Part shown: piece by piece, positions 50,434 to 59,033 of the stretch
Numbering within the stretch: position 1 is the stretch's first letter
Layout of the letters: every line of letters starts with the position of its first letter
Origin: Streptomyces sp. NBC_01788
GTDB taxonomy: Bacteria > Actinomycetota > Actinomycetes > Streptomycetales > Streptomycetaceae
Direction of reading: 5' to 3'
DNA: 64,000 bases
Assembly: GCF_035917575.1 (NCBI RefSeq)
Contig: NZ_CP109090.1
Span: forward strand, 1,426,001 to 1,490,000
Notes under the pieces: model-generated
What the model was told of the DNA's origin: nothing
Database searches by the model: none
Seen by the model: only the letters and a program-made list of their open reading frames with translations
Translations under genes and position numbers: made by a program

Positions 50434-51225
50434 TCAGCCGCCCTCGGTCTCCAGCCCGGCCAGCCGGGAAACAGGCTCTCCGTCCCACTCGGCGACGCTC
50501 TCCCCGTCCAGCTCCGCAAGCGCCAGCAACTGCTCCGGAGTCATCCCCTGCGGTATCGGCACCGGAGCCGGGGTCCGCAGCGGCGGCTGCCAGCCCTCGG
50601 CGGTGGTCCAGCGGCGTACGACCTTGGCGGGCGCCCCCGCGACCACCGCGTGGTCGGGTACCTCGCCGCGCACCACGGCACCGGCCGCCACCACGACGTT
50701 CCGCCCGATCCGCGCCCCGGGCAGGATCACCGCGCCGGTGCCGACCCAGCAGCCGGAGCCGATCTCCACCGGCTCCATCCGGGGCCACTGCTTGCCGATG
50801 GGCTGGTGCGGGTCGTCGTAGGAGTGGTTGGTCGAGGTGACGTAGACATAGGGGCCGAAGTAGCAGTCGCTGCCGATGGTGACCGTGGTGTCGGCGATGA
50901 CGTGACTGCCGCGGCCGAGCACCACCCCGTCCCCGATGCGCAGGATCGGCTCCGGGCCGAGGTCCAGGTCGGGCATCAGACCGGCGGTCAGCGTGACCTG
51001 CTCGCCCACGATGCAGTGCGCGCCGAGATGGATCCACGGTTCGCCGAAGACCGTGCCGAGCGGGAAGGCCAGCCTGGTACCTGTTCCCATCGCGCCGAAG
51101 CGGAGGCGTCCGGGGCGCTCCGCCGTGACGGAACCCGTGCGCTGCACCCAGGCCCAGCCCGCGTGGACGGCGCGCTGCGCGAGGCGGCGCCACCATGATG
51201 AGAACGTGTTCCTACGCGTGGGCAC
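50434..51225 (-). CDS. Left-handed beta-helix acyltransferase
   Basis: This 263-residue hexapeptide-repeat transferase (maltose/serine O-acetyltransferase superfamily) has multiple turns such as IGDGVVLGRGSHVIADTTVT, IGSDCYFGPYVYVTSTNHSY, IGSGCWVGTGAVILPGARIG and VVVAAGAVVRGEVPDHAVVA. TSTNHSYDDP contains the likely catalytic His. A tail of about 50 residues follows the helix. Start GTG 51225 is tentative (GTG 51258 possible). Acceptor unknown. Confidence 0.85.
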   Translation of the reverse strand: MPTRRNTFSSWWRRLAQRAVHAGWAWVQRTGSVTAERPGRLRFGAMGTGTRLAFPLGTVFGEPWIHLGAHCIVGEQVTLTAGLMPDLDLGPEPILRIGDGVVLGRGSHVIADTTVTIGSDCYFGPYVYVTSTNHSYDDPHQPIGKQWPRMEPVEIGSGCWVGTGAVILPGARIGRNVVVAAGAVVRGEVPDHAVVAGAPAKVVRRWTTAEGWQPPLRTPAPVPIPQGMTPEQLLALAELDGESVAEWDGEPVSRLAGLETEGG

Positions 51226-51338
51226 CCGCTCACCGTACTCAGCCCGGGCCACGCCCACGGCGCCGCACGTCTGTGATCTTCACCCCACCGGATGACGTAC
51301 GGTGCCGTCGGACCCATGTGGCGAAAGGGAGAACGACG

Positions 51339-51866
51339 ATGGCGGACAAGGCGCTGATCGTGGGCATCGGCGGCCGCGAGCCGCAGGTGGACGAGGGGGC
51401 GTTCCTGGCACCCACGGCCACGGTGATCGGTGACGTGTCACTGGGTGCGGGCGCGAGCGTCTGGTACGGCGCGGTGCTGCGCGGCGACGTGGAGCGGATC
51501 GCCGTCGGCGCGGGCAGCAACGTCCAGGACAACTGCACGCTGCACGCCGACCCCGGCTTCCCGGTCCGCGTCGGCGAGCGCGTCTCCATCGGGCACAACG
51601 CCGTGGTGCACGGCGCGACCGTCGAGGACGACTGCCTGATCGGGATGGGGGCGACCGTGCTGAACGGCGCGGTGATCGGCGCCGGATCCCTGGTGGCGGC
51701 GCAGGCACTGGTGCCGCAGGGCATGCGGGTGCCGCCGGGATCACTGGTCGCCGGTGTTCCCGCGAAGGTCAGGCGGGAGCTGACGCGGGAGGAACGTGAG
51801 GGGATCACCCTGAACGGCACGATGTACACGCAGCTCGCGCAGGCGCACCGCGAGGCGCACGCCTGA
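51339..51866 (+). CDS. Gamma-class carbonic anhydrase-like protein
   Basis: This 175-residue left-handed beta-helix protein of the YrdA/CaiE-like gamma-CA group has metal-ligand histidines in CTLHADPG and SIGHNAVVHGATV. The rest are hexapeptide turns ending in a C-terminal alpha-helix. ATG at 51339 follows AAAGGGAGAA. Carbonic anhydrase activity is not certain for this subgroup; a CoA-linked or protein-assembly role is possible. Confidence 0.9.
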   Translation: MADKALIVGIGGREPQVDEGAFLAPTATVIGDVSLGAGASVWYGAVLRGDVERIAVGAGSNVQDNCTLHADPGFPVRVGERVSIGHNAVVHGATVEDDCLIGMGATVLNGAVIGAGSLVAAQALVPQGMRVPPGSLVAGVPAKVRRELTREEREGITLNGTMYTQLAQAHREAHA

Positions 51867-51903
51867 GACCGGCCGCCCGCGCCCCCTCGGGGAGGGCGTC
51901 CGG

Positions 51904-52560
51904 CTACTCCCCGGCGGGAACCGGTTCCGGCTCCTCGGTCTCGGGCCGCGCGCTCGCCTCCGCCTTCTTCGCCTTGCGCTTGAGCACCAGCATCGAGCCG
52001 AGCCCGATGAGCACGGCCGCCACCAGGCCGAGCCAGGAGAACTTCTTCAGCCAGGACTCGGCCACGACACCCACGTAGTAGATGACCGCCGTGGTGCCGC
52101 CCGCCCAGCAGATGCCGCCGAGGACGTTGGCGACGAGGAACTTCCAGTACGGCATGTGCAGCACGCCCGCCAGGGGGCCGGCGAAGATGCGCAGCAGGGC
52201 GACGAAGCGGCCGAAGAAGACCGCCCACATGCCCCACTTCTCGAAGGAGCGCTCGGCGGTCGCGATGTGCCCCTCGCCGAAGTGCTTGGGGAACTTCTTC
52301 CCCAGCCAGGCGAGCAGCGGCCGGCCGCCCTTGCGGCCGATGGCGTAGCCGATGGAGTCGCCGACGACCGCGCCGACGGTGGCGCACACACCCAGGACGA
52401 CCGGGTTGATGCCCGCGTGCTGCGAGGACAGCAGGGCCGCCGAGATCAGGACGATCTCGCCGGGCAGCGGGATGCCCAGGCTCTCCAGACCGATGACCAG
52501 GCCGACCAAGGCGTAGACGGCGGCAGCGGGTACCGTGTCGAGCCATTCCTGGACGTGCAC
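51904..52560 (-). CDS. DedA/SNARE-associated membrane protein
   Basis: This 218-residue DedA protein has the conserved GIPLPGEIVLISAALLS and FFGRFVALLRIFAGPLAGVL motifs, with about four to five TM or re-entrant helices and a charged Lys/Glu tail. The family includes undecaprenyl-phosphate and phospholipid flippases. GTG at 52560 lies 8 nt after GGAGG. Probably monocistronic. Confidence 0.92.
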   Translation of the reverse strand: MHVQEWLDTVPAAAVYALVGLVIGLESLGIPLPGEIVLISAALLSSQHAGINPVVLGVCATVGAVVGDSIGYAIGRKGGRPLLAWLGKKFPKHFGEGHIATAERSFEKWGMWAVFFGRFVALLRIFAGPLAGVLHMPYWKFLVANVLGGICWAGGTTAVIYYVGVVAESWLKKFSWLGLVAAVLIGLGSMLVLKRKAKKAEASARPETEEPEPVPAGE

Positions 52561-52764
52561 CGCAGGTTCCTCCCCGTTTTCGCGTCCCTGTGCTGCTGCG
52601 GAGCGCCGCGAGACACGCCCCCACGGAAGCCTACCGGGTCGGCCCGGCCGGGCGGCTCCCGCGGATCGCGCACGCGTTCCCGGCCGCGACCGGGCAGTTC
52701 CCTCGCACGCACCGTCTTTCCCGGCGGACCGGCGCCGCCGCCTGGAGGGGGCGCCGGGTGTCCG

Positions 52765-52792
52765 CCCCGGGGGCGGGTGTCCACCCCCGGGG
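52765..52792 (-). terminator. GC hairpin after the thioesterase gene
   Basis: CCCCGGGGG (52765-52773) pairs perfectly with 52784-52792. It lies 50 bp past the stop of the minus-strand thioesterase and upstream of dedA. The rest of this 281-bp gap shows nothing recognisable. Confidence 0.55.
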
Positions 52793-52841
52793 TTGCGCGG
52801 CCCCGGTGCTCCGCGGCCGCGCAGCGGGCGGCGGCAGCCGC

Positions 52842-53294
52842 TCAGCCGTTGGGCCGCAGGGTCCAGACGACGGCCATCTCTCCCGTCACTTCTCCGTCCG
52901 CGCGCCGGATCTCGACCGACACCGAGAACTCCGGCCGCTGTCCCGCGTCCAGCTCCGCGACGACGTCGGCGGCCGGGCGGCCCAGGGTCGCGGTGGCGGT
53001 GACGGCTCCCATGGCCAGCTTCCGGTAGGCGATCTCGGCCCGTACGGCGAGCGGGACGGCACGCGAGAGCTGGTCGCCGAACGCGGCCAGCACGATGGCC
53101 CCGCTCGCGGACTCCCCCAGCGTGAACATCGCGCCGGCGTGCGGTCCGCCCACGTGGTTGTGATAGTCGGCCTGGTCCGGCAGGGCCACCACCGCCCGTT
53201 CCGGCGTGGTCTGACGGAATTCGAGGTTCAGGGTCCGGGCCATCGGCACGGTGGCGGCGAGCATCTCGCCGATCGACATCTGGTCAGCACTCAT
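52842..53294 (-). CDS. Hotdog-fold thioesterase (DUF4442/PaaI-like)
   Basis: This 150-residue single hotdog domain has DYHNHVGGPHAGAMFTLGES, the active-site helix region, and LAVRAEIAYRKLAMGAVTAT. The family hydrolyses acyl-CoA; many members are proofreaders of uncertain substrate. Start MSADQMSIGEML at 53294 is chosen; ATG 53312 is possible. Monocistronic. Confidence 0.87.
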   Translation of the reverse strand: MSADQMSIGEMLAATVPMARTLNLEFRQTTPERAVVALPDQADYHNHVGGPHAGAMFTLGESASGAIVLAAFGDQLSRAVPLAVRAEIAYRKLAMGAVTATATLGRPAADVVAELDAGQRPEFSVSVEIRRADGEVTGEMAVVWTLRPNG

Positions 53295-53425
53295 GTTCGG
53301 GATGTTACTCATCAGTAGCCCGTTCGGGCCAGAGCCCGCACGCGGCAATGGCACGCCCTACTGGTACGTCCCTGACAAAAGCCGGTGACCGAATCGTGTC
53401 CCTGGCGCCACTAGGGTTACTGCCC

Positions 53426-54448
53426 ATGTGGCCAGGACAGCAGCCGCCCGGGGGCGAGCAGAACCCGCAGAACAACCCGTATCAGCAGCCGGGATACCAG
53501 CAGCCGAATCCCTATCAGCAGCCCGGCTACCAGCAGCCCAACCCATATGCCCAGCAACCTCAGTGGGGTGCGCCCACACAGATAGGCGGCCCCGAGTCGC
53601 CGAAGCAGCCGGGCGGGGGCGGTGACCGGACGAAGCTCGTCGCGATCCTCTGCCTCACGGCCGTGGCTCTGACCACCGCGGTGACCGGCTTCCTGGTGCT
53701 CGGCGGAGACAAGGACGACGAGGCCGACGGCGGGTCGAACCACACCAAGTCGAGCCCGTCCCCCACCGCTTCCTCCGCCGCCGAACCGAGCGCCTCGGAT
53801 TCGGACTCGGGCTCGGACTCGGACGACAACCCGCGTGGCACGGAGACCGAGAAGCCGACGGTTCCCGGCTGGAAGGTCGTCGTGAACCCCAAGCGGGGCG
53901 TCGCCTTCGACGTGCCGGCCGACTGGGAGGTCCAGTCGGCCGGGTTGAGCATCGGCTTCGAGGACAAGAACGGCAAGCCGATCGCCATCATGTCCGGTGT
54001 GGCCAAGTACAAGACCAAGTGGTGCACGTCCGACGACGACAAGGACGGCCGCGAGGAGAACACCTCGCTCGCCGCGGCGGGCACCAAGGGCGCCGACGGG
54101 GCAAAGAACACCGACGAGGTGGCCGTGAACACCGTGGGCTGGTGGGTCTACGGCGGTTACACCCAGCCCGACAAGAAGAGCCTGACGTTCGACGAGAAGG
54201 CCAAGCCCTACACGACCACGTCGGGCATCAAGGGCAGTATCGCCTGGGCCCAGTCGAGCAACACGCCCCAGAAGGGCAAGTGCGCGAGCGACGGCAAGGC
54301 GCTCTCCTTCGGCTTCAAGAACTCCGCCGGGGACTTCGTGTCCTGGAACTTCTACGGCGCCAAGGGTGTGGGCGACGAGGTTCCCACCGCGACCATCATG
54401 AAGATCCTCAGCACGGTCCGGCTGCACGGAACCCCGACCGGGGGCTGA
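53426..54448 (+). CDS. Single-TM surface protein with P/Y/Q-rich cytoplasmic repeats
   Basis: I do not recognise the extracellular domain. The 340-residue protein has a Pro/Gln/Tyr-rich N-terminus with two exact repeats of NPYQQPGYQQP, one TM helix (about 70-92), a Ser/Asp/Glu linker, and a C-terminal domain of about 200 residues rich in Lys/Asp/Trp (GWWVYGGYTQPDKKSLTFDE), outside the cell. The proline-rich start resembles those of wall-biosynthesis and stress proteins in actinobacteria. ATG 53426 has no ribosome site; TAGGGT 8 nt upstream suggests a leaderless transcript. Confidence 0.75.
   Translation: MWPGQQPPGGEQNPQNNPYQQPGYQQPNPYQQPGYQQPNPYAQQPQWGAPTQIGGPESPKQPGGGGDRTKLVAILCLTAVALTTAVTGFLVLGGDKDDEADGGSNHTKSSPSPTASSAAEPSASDSDSGSDSDDNPRGTETEKPTVPGWKVVVNPKRGVAFDVPADWEVQSAGLSIGFEDKNGKPIAIMSGVAKYKTKWCTSDDDKDGREENTSLAAAGTKGADGAKNTDEVAVNTVGWWVYGGYTQPDKKSLTFDEKAKPYTTTSGIKGSIAWAQSSNTPQKGKCASDGKALSFGFKNSAGDFVSWNFYGAKGVGDEVPTATIMKILSTVRLHGTPTGG
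53474..53539 (+). repeat. Two 33-bp in-frame repeats (NPYQQPGYQQP)
   Basis: Units 53474-53506 and 53507-53539 encode the same 11 residues with synonymous differences, so selection for the protein repeat is likely. Confidence 0.85.
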
Positions 54449-54472
54449 CGGGCGGCTGTCCGGCACCCGCGG

Positions 54473-54491
54473 CGGCGCCGGGCCGGCGCCG
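54473..54491. terminator. Short bidirectional hairpin
   Basis: CGGCGCC (54473-54479) pairs with 54485-54491 over 7 bp with a 5-nt loop, between convergent genes. Confidence 0.55.
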
Positions 54492-54492
54492 G

Positions 54493-55335
54493 TCAGCCGA
54501 TGCCGAACGCGCCCTCCGGAGGCTCGGGCGACGGTACGGCCCGGTCGTCCCGCACCGGCTCGGCATCCCCGGTGAACTCCTCCAGCGCGACACCGTGTTC
54601 GACGCGGGCGGGGAACGCGTCGGAGGCGGTCCGCCGGGTCAGCACGGCCAAGTCGAGGGGGCGGTGCGCGGCGATCAGCACCGCGTTGCCGAAGCGGCGG
54701 CCGCGCAGCACCGCGGGTTCGGCGATCAGCGCGAGCTCCTCGAACACCGCCGCCAGGGTGGCGAGTTGGGAACGCAGGAAGGCGAACGGAGCGGCGTCGG
54801 CCAGGTTGGCGAGATAGACGCCGTCCGGGCGCAGCACGCGCTCGGCCTCGCGGATGTAGCCGAGGGACGTGAGGTGGGCCGACACCCGCGAGCCGCCGAA
54901 GACGTCCGCGATCAGGACGTCCGCCGAGTCGCCGGGGGCGGCTTCCAGCCAGGCGCGGGCGTCGGCGGTGTGCAGCGAGACGTCGGCTCCGTCCGGCAGC
55001 GGCAGATGGTCGACGACCATCTCCAGCAGGCCGTGGTCGGCCTCGACGACGTCCTGCCGGGAGCCGGGCCGGGTCGCCGCCACGTACCGCGGCAGGGTGA
55101 GGGCGCCCCCGCCGAGGTGCAGCACGTCCAGCGGGGAGCCCGGCTCCGCGACCGTGTCCAGGGCGTGGCCGAGCCTCCGCGTGTACTCGAACTCCAGGTG
55201 GGCGGGCGCGTCCAGGTCGACGTACGACTGCGGCGCGCCGTCCACGGTCAGCAGCCAGGCCCGTTCGCGGTCGACGTCGGGCATCAGCTTGGCGGTCCCG
55301 TGATCGACGGGTCGGGTCACGGGTATCGGCTCCAT
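54493..55335 (-). CDS. Spermidine-synthase-like methyltransferase-fold protein
   Basis: This 280-residue Rossmann-fold protein has LHLGGGALTLPRYVA as the cofactor loop, VVEADHGLLEM, and LIADVFGGSR. It is a stand-alone spermidine-synthase-fold protein, not fused to an MFS domain. Active-site Asp residues for aminopropyl transfer are not clear, so polyamine activity is uncertain. ATG 55335 is preferred over a frame from 55461. Confidence 0.8.
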   Translation of the reverse strand: MEPIPVTRPVDHGTAKLMPDVDRERAWLLTVDGAPQSYVDLDAPAHLEFEYTRRLGHALDTVAEPGSPLDVLHLGGGALTLPRYVAATRPGSRQDVVEADHGLLEMVVDHLPLPDGADVSLHTADARAWLEAAPGDSADVLIADVFGGSRVSAHLTSLGYIREAERVLRPDGVYLANLADAAPFAFLRSQLATLAAVFEELALIAEPAVLRGRRFGNAVLIAAHRPLDLAVLTRRTASDAFPARVEHGVALEEFTGDAEPVRDDRAVPSPEPPEGAFGIG

Positions 55336-55457
55336 CACGCGTCCATTGTGCCGGTCCGTCACACCCCGGACGGCCCCGTCACGCCCCAGGTGGGGGGACC
55401 GCCGGCCGGCTGACACCGGCCGGCGGTCCGCGGCTCCCACGAGCCCCTTCACCCGAC

Positions 55458-56627
55458 TCACACCACGGCGGTCACGGTCCCCGCGCCGACGGTGCGGCCG
55501 CCCTCACGGACGGCGAACCCCAGCCCCGGCTCCAGAGGCACCTCGCGCCCCAGCTCCACCGTCACCGTGACGGTGTCGCCGGGCCGCGCCACGGCCGCCT
55601 CACCGAGGTCGATGTCGCCCACCACGTCCGCCGTGCGGATGTAGAACTGCGGCCGGTAGCCGGTGGCCACCGGTGTCGTGCGGCCGCCCTCACGCGCCGA
55701 CAGCACGTACACCCGCGCGGTGAAGCGCCGTCGCGGGACCACGCTGCCCGGCGCCGCGACGACGTGGCCGCGTCGGACCGCGTCACGCGGCACCCCGCGC
55801 AGCAGCAGCGCCACGTTGTCCCCGGCCTGCGCCTCCTCCATGGGTTTGCCGAAGGTCTCCAGGCCGGTGACCACCGTCTCCAGACCGGCACCCGGCACCT
55901 CGACCCGGTCGCCGACGCGGACCGTGCCGCGCTCGACCGCACCCGTCACCACGGTTCCGCGGCCGGTGATGGTGAGCACGTTCTCCACCGGCAGCAGGAA
56001 CGGCGCGTCCAGGTACCGCTCGGGCATCGGCACATAGGTGTCCACCGCGTCGAGCAGCGCCTCGATCGACGCCGTCCAGCGCGGGTCGCCCTCCAGGGCG
56101 CGCAGCCCGGAGACCCGTACGACGGGGACCGCGTCGCCGCCGAAGCCGTGCGAGGTGAGCAGGTCGCGGACCTCCAGCTCGACGAGGTCGATGAGTTCCT
56201 CGTCGCCGGCGTCGGCCTTGTTGAGGGCGACGACGATGTGGTTCACACCCACCTGCCGGGCGAGCAGCACGTGTTCGGCGGTCTGCGGCATGATCCCGTC
56301 GAGCGCGGAGACGACGAGGATCGCGCCGTCGAGCTGCGCGGCCCCGGTCACCATGTTCTTGACGTAGTCGGCATGCCCCGGCATGTCCACGTGCGCGTAG
56401 TGCCGGGTGTCGGTCTCGTACTCGACGTGCGCGATGTTGATGGTGATACCGCGCGCGGCCTCCTCCGGGGCCCGGTCGATGCGGTCGAACGGGACGAAGG
56501 TGCCGGAGCCGCGCTCGGCCAGCACCTTGGTGATGGCGGCGGTCAACGTGGTCTTGCCGTGGTCGACATGACCCATCGTGCCGATGTTGAGATGCGGTTT
56601 GGTGCGTACGTACGCCGTCTTGGGCAT
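55458..56627 (-). CDS. tuf3: Second elongation factor Tu (tuf3 type)
   Basis: This 389-residue EF-Tu paralogue delivers aminoacyl-tRNA to the ribosome. G1 is GHVDHGKT (19-26), G3 DMPGH (the usual Cys is Met), G4 NKAD and G5 VSGL in place of SAL. Domains 2 and 3 are complete ([22 protein letters not shown]). It diverges strongly from housekeeping EF-Tu, as does Streptomyces tuf3, whose expression is induced by stringent conditions. The ATG at 56627 has GAGG 7 nt upstream. It is isolated from ribosomal-protein genes. Confidence 0.93.
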   Translation of the reverse strand: MPKTAYVRTKPHLNIGTMGHVDHGKTTLTAAITKVLAERGSGTFVPFDRIDRAPEEAARGITINIAHVEYETDTRHYAHVDMPGHADYVKNMVTGAAQLDGAILVVSALDGIMPQTAEHVLLARQVGVNHIVVALNKADAGDEELIDLVELEVRDLLTSHGFGGDAVPVVRVSGLRALEGDPRWTASIEALLDAVDTYVPMPERYLDAPFLLPVENVLTITGRGTVVTGAVERGTVRVGDRVEVPGAGLETVVTGLETFGKPMEEAQAGDNVALLLRGVPRDAVRRGHVVAAPGSVVPRRRFTARVYVLSAREGGRTTPVATGYRPQFYIRTADVVGDIDLGEAAVARPGDTVTVTVELGREVPLEPGLGFAVREGGRTVGAGTVTAVV

Positions 56628-56940
56628 GGCTGTACCTCGAAGCCTGGTAGGTGCTGCGCTGCGGGACCCCACGGGATGGCCGACCCTCCCCCTGAGGGGT
56701 CCGCCGGACGGTCCGGGGAGGGTCAGCTTCGGGCGCCGTCGACTGCGGCGACGAGGATCAGGACGGCAGCCTCCGGGGCATCCGCGACCGCGGATGCTGC
56801 GAGGACGAAGGCGTGCCGGAACATGGGACCGATCATTCACGAGACCCCTGCCGCCCGTCGAACGGTTTTCAGGGCGGCGGACGGCTCCCGTGCGCCGGGC
56901 CATGCGGCGATCACCGGCATCCGTCCGCTAATGTCACCGA
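56628..56940. other. tuf3-TVP38 divergent intergenic region
   Basis: The 313 bp upstream of both starts hold one strong hairpin (GCATCCGC at 56778-56785 with 56790-56797, 4-nt loop). It is plausible as a leader structure for tuf3, but I cannot assign a regulator. Promoters must lie here. Confidence 0.5.
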
Positions 56941-57741
56941 ATGCTCGATGCCACCACCCGCTCTGGGGGCACCGCCACGGCCTCTCCCCGGGCCGCCGCC
57001 ACCGAGCCGGCCGCCGCCGTTCCCGCGGCCCCGCCGGTCCCGGTCGTCCCGGCCACGTCTGCGTACGCCCCTCCCGCCCGCTGGGCGCGTGTACTGCTGT
57101 CCCCCTGGGCACGGCTCTGTCTGCTTCTCGCTCTGCTCACGACGGCCGGAGTGTCCGTGCTGCTCTTCGAGCCGCAGCGGCTGCTGGCGCACGGCTGGCC
57201 GCCCCAACTGGGCGGGGCCGCCGCGGCGTTGGTGTTCGCGGCGGCGTACGGCCTGTGCACGGTGGCGTTCGTACCGCGGCCGCTGCTGAACCTGGCCGCG
57301 GGCGCCCTGTTCGGGTCGTACCTGGGCCTCGCGGCGGCGCTGGCCGGCACGGTCCTGGGCGCCGGGGCGGCCTTCGGCCTCGGCCGCCTGCTGGGCCAGG
57401 ACGCGCTGCGCCCGCTGCTGCGCGGCCGGCTCCTGACGGCGGCGGACGGGCAGCTCAGCCGGCACGGATTCCGTTCGATGATGGCGGCCCGGCTCTTCCC
57501 GGGCGTCCCGTTCTGGGCCGCCAACTACTGCGCCGCCGTCTCCCGCATGAGCTGGACGGCGTTCCTGCTCGCCACGGCCCTCGGTTCGATCCCCAACACC
57601 GCCGCGTACGCCGTCGCCGGTGCCCGCGCCTCCGCACCGACCTCTCCGGCCTTCCTCCTGGCGATGGCCTCCATCGTGGTGCCGGCCGTGCTCGGCACGG
57701 CGGTCGCCTGGCGCAAGCGCCACCACCTGCGGCGCCGCTGA
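56941..57741 (+). CDS. TVP38/TMEM64 (SNARE-associated) membrane protein
   Basis: This 266-residue membrane protein has a Pro/Ala-rich cytoplasmic start, then about five hydrophobic segments with GALFGSYLGLAAALAGTVLG and the conserved ARLFPGVPFWAANYCAAVSR. This is the DedA-like VTT fold, associated with lipid transport. ATG at 56941. Divergent from tuf3. Confidence 0.88.
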   Translation: MLDATTRSGGTATASPRAAATEPAAAVPAAPPVPVVPATSAYAPPARWARVLLSPWARLCLLLALLTTAGVSVLLFEPQRLLAHGWPPQLGGAAAALVFAAAYGLCTVAFVPRPLLNLAAGALFGSYLGLAAALAGTVLGAGAAFGLGRLLGQDALRPLLRGRLLTAADGQLSRHGFRSMMAARLFPGVPFWAANYCAAVSRMSWTAFLLATALGSIPNTAAYAVAGARASAPTSPAFLLAMASIVVPAVLGTAVAWRKRHHLRRR

Positions 57742-57873
57742 GGGCACCGCACGCGTACGCGTGCCCGACGACCGTTCGGTGCGGCATCCGGGATGCGTAC
57801 GCGTGACCGGGTCCATACGGCCGCTGTAGCCGTCCGGTAGCGCAGTGTCAGTCCTTGCCCCTAGGCTGTGGCC

Positions 57874-58053
57874 ATGTTCCCCGATTCAGTGGCCTCTGGT
57901 TCCGTGCGGTCCGCCGCCGAGCTGAATGAGCAGATCCGGTCGCTGTGGCTGCGCTCAGGCGGGTCCCTGTCGGCTCAGGAGCGTGCGGCGTACGAGTTGC
58001 TGGTGATCGAGTGGGCCGCCGCGATGAGGGACGAGCTCATCGCGGCCGCCTGA
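57874..58053 (+). CDS. Small conserved Streptomyces protein
   Basis: This 59-residue acidic helical protein (SAAELNEQIRSLWLRSGGSL, then SAQERAAYELLVIEWAAAM) has no known domain. ATG 57874 has no ribosome site; TAGGCT lies about 6 nt upstream, suggesting a leaderless mRNA. Conserved-looking composition supports it as a real gene. No function is proposed. Confidence 0.7.
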   Translation: MFPDSVASGSVRSAAELNEQIRSLWLRSGGSLSAQERAAYELLVIEWAAAMRDELIAAA

Positions 58054-58086
58054 CGTCCCCGGTCCACGGGCGGTCGCCGCACCGAG

Positions 58087-58113
58087 CCGGGCCGACCGGT
58101 CCCTGCGGCCCGG
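58087..58113. terminator. Hairpin between convergent genes
   Basis: CCGGGCCG (58087-58094) pairs with 58106-58113 over 8 bp, between the small gene and the SDR gene. Confidence 0.55.
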
Positions 58114-58120
58114 TTCCGGC

Positions 58121-58861
58121 TCAGCGTCCGCCCGACACCCGCAGTACCGCTCCCGTCGTGTAGGAGGCGTCAGGTGACATCAGCCATGCGACGGCCGCGG
58201 CGATCTCCTCCGCCCGGCCCGCCCGGCCCAGCGGGATGTTTCCGGCCGCGCGCCGCACCCGGTCCGGGTCGCCCATCGCCGTGTGCATCTGGGTGTCGAT
58301 CATGCCAGGCGCGACCGCGTTGACGCGGATGCCGTCCGGGCCGAGCTCCTTGGCCAGGCCGACGGTGAAGGCGTCCACGGCGGCCTTGGTCGCGGCGTAG
58401 TGGACGAACTCCCCGGGGCTGCCGAGTGTGGCGGCCGCGGACGACACGTTCACGATCACGCCGTTCTTCCGGGGCACCATCAGCTGGGCCGCACGGCGCG
58501 AACACAGCAGTGTGCCCAGGAGGTTGACGTCCACGACGCGCCGCAGGTCGGCGGTGTCGGTGTCGGCGAGCCGGCCCAGCGGTCCGCTCACCCCGGCGTT
58601 GTTCACCAGTCCCGTCACCGGCCCGAGCCGCTCCTCCGCCATCTCGAAGAGCCGCTCGACGTCCGCCTCCACGGAGGTGTCCATGCGTACGGTCACCCCG
58701 CGCGCCCCGGCCTCGAGCACCTCGTCGGCCACCGCCTCGGCGGCCGCGGTGTCGTCGACGTACCCGACGACCACGTCGTGCCCGTCGGCCGCCAGCCGCC
58801 GGCAGATCGCGGCCCCGATGCCCCGGCCACCGCCGGTGACGACTGTCACGAGACGTTTCAT
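58121..58861 (-). CDS. SDR-family oxidoreductase (FabG-like)
   Basis: This 246-residue Rossmann enzyme has TGGGRGIG cofactor loop, NNAGVSG, catalytic Ser in NVSSAA, Y-x3-K in YAATKAA, and the closing TGAVLRVSGG. ATG 58861 is 6 nt after GGAGG; a frame to 58891 is not supported. NAD(P)-dependent; substrate unknown. Confidence 0.92.
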   Translation of the reverse strand: MKRLVTVVTGGGRGIGAAICRRLAADGHDVVVGYVDDTAAAEAVADEVLEAGARGVTVRMDTSVEADVERLFEMAEERLGPVTGLVNNAGVSGPLGRLADTDTADLRRVVDVNLLGTLLCSRRAAQLMVPRKNGVIVNVSSAAATLGSPGEFVHYAATKAAVDAFTVGLAKELGPDGIRVNAVAPGMIDTQMHTAMGDPDRVRRAAGNIPLGRAGRAEEIAAAVAWLMSPDASYTTGAVLRVSGGR

Positions 58862-59033
58862 TGAGACCTCCGCAGCACCGAGCGACCACACCCCATGTGA
58901 TCATCCTAGGACCGCTGCCGCCCGTGCGCGGAGGCAAGGATTCCGCGTTCCTCCCCGGCCCTCCGGACGCGATCTTCCGGGGCGCCCGCGGGACGCGCAC
59001 ACTGGAGCCATCCGGGGGGTAGGAGGGCACCGT

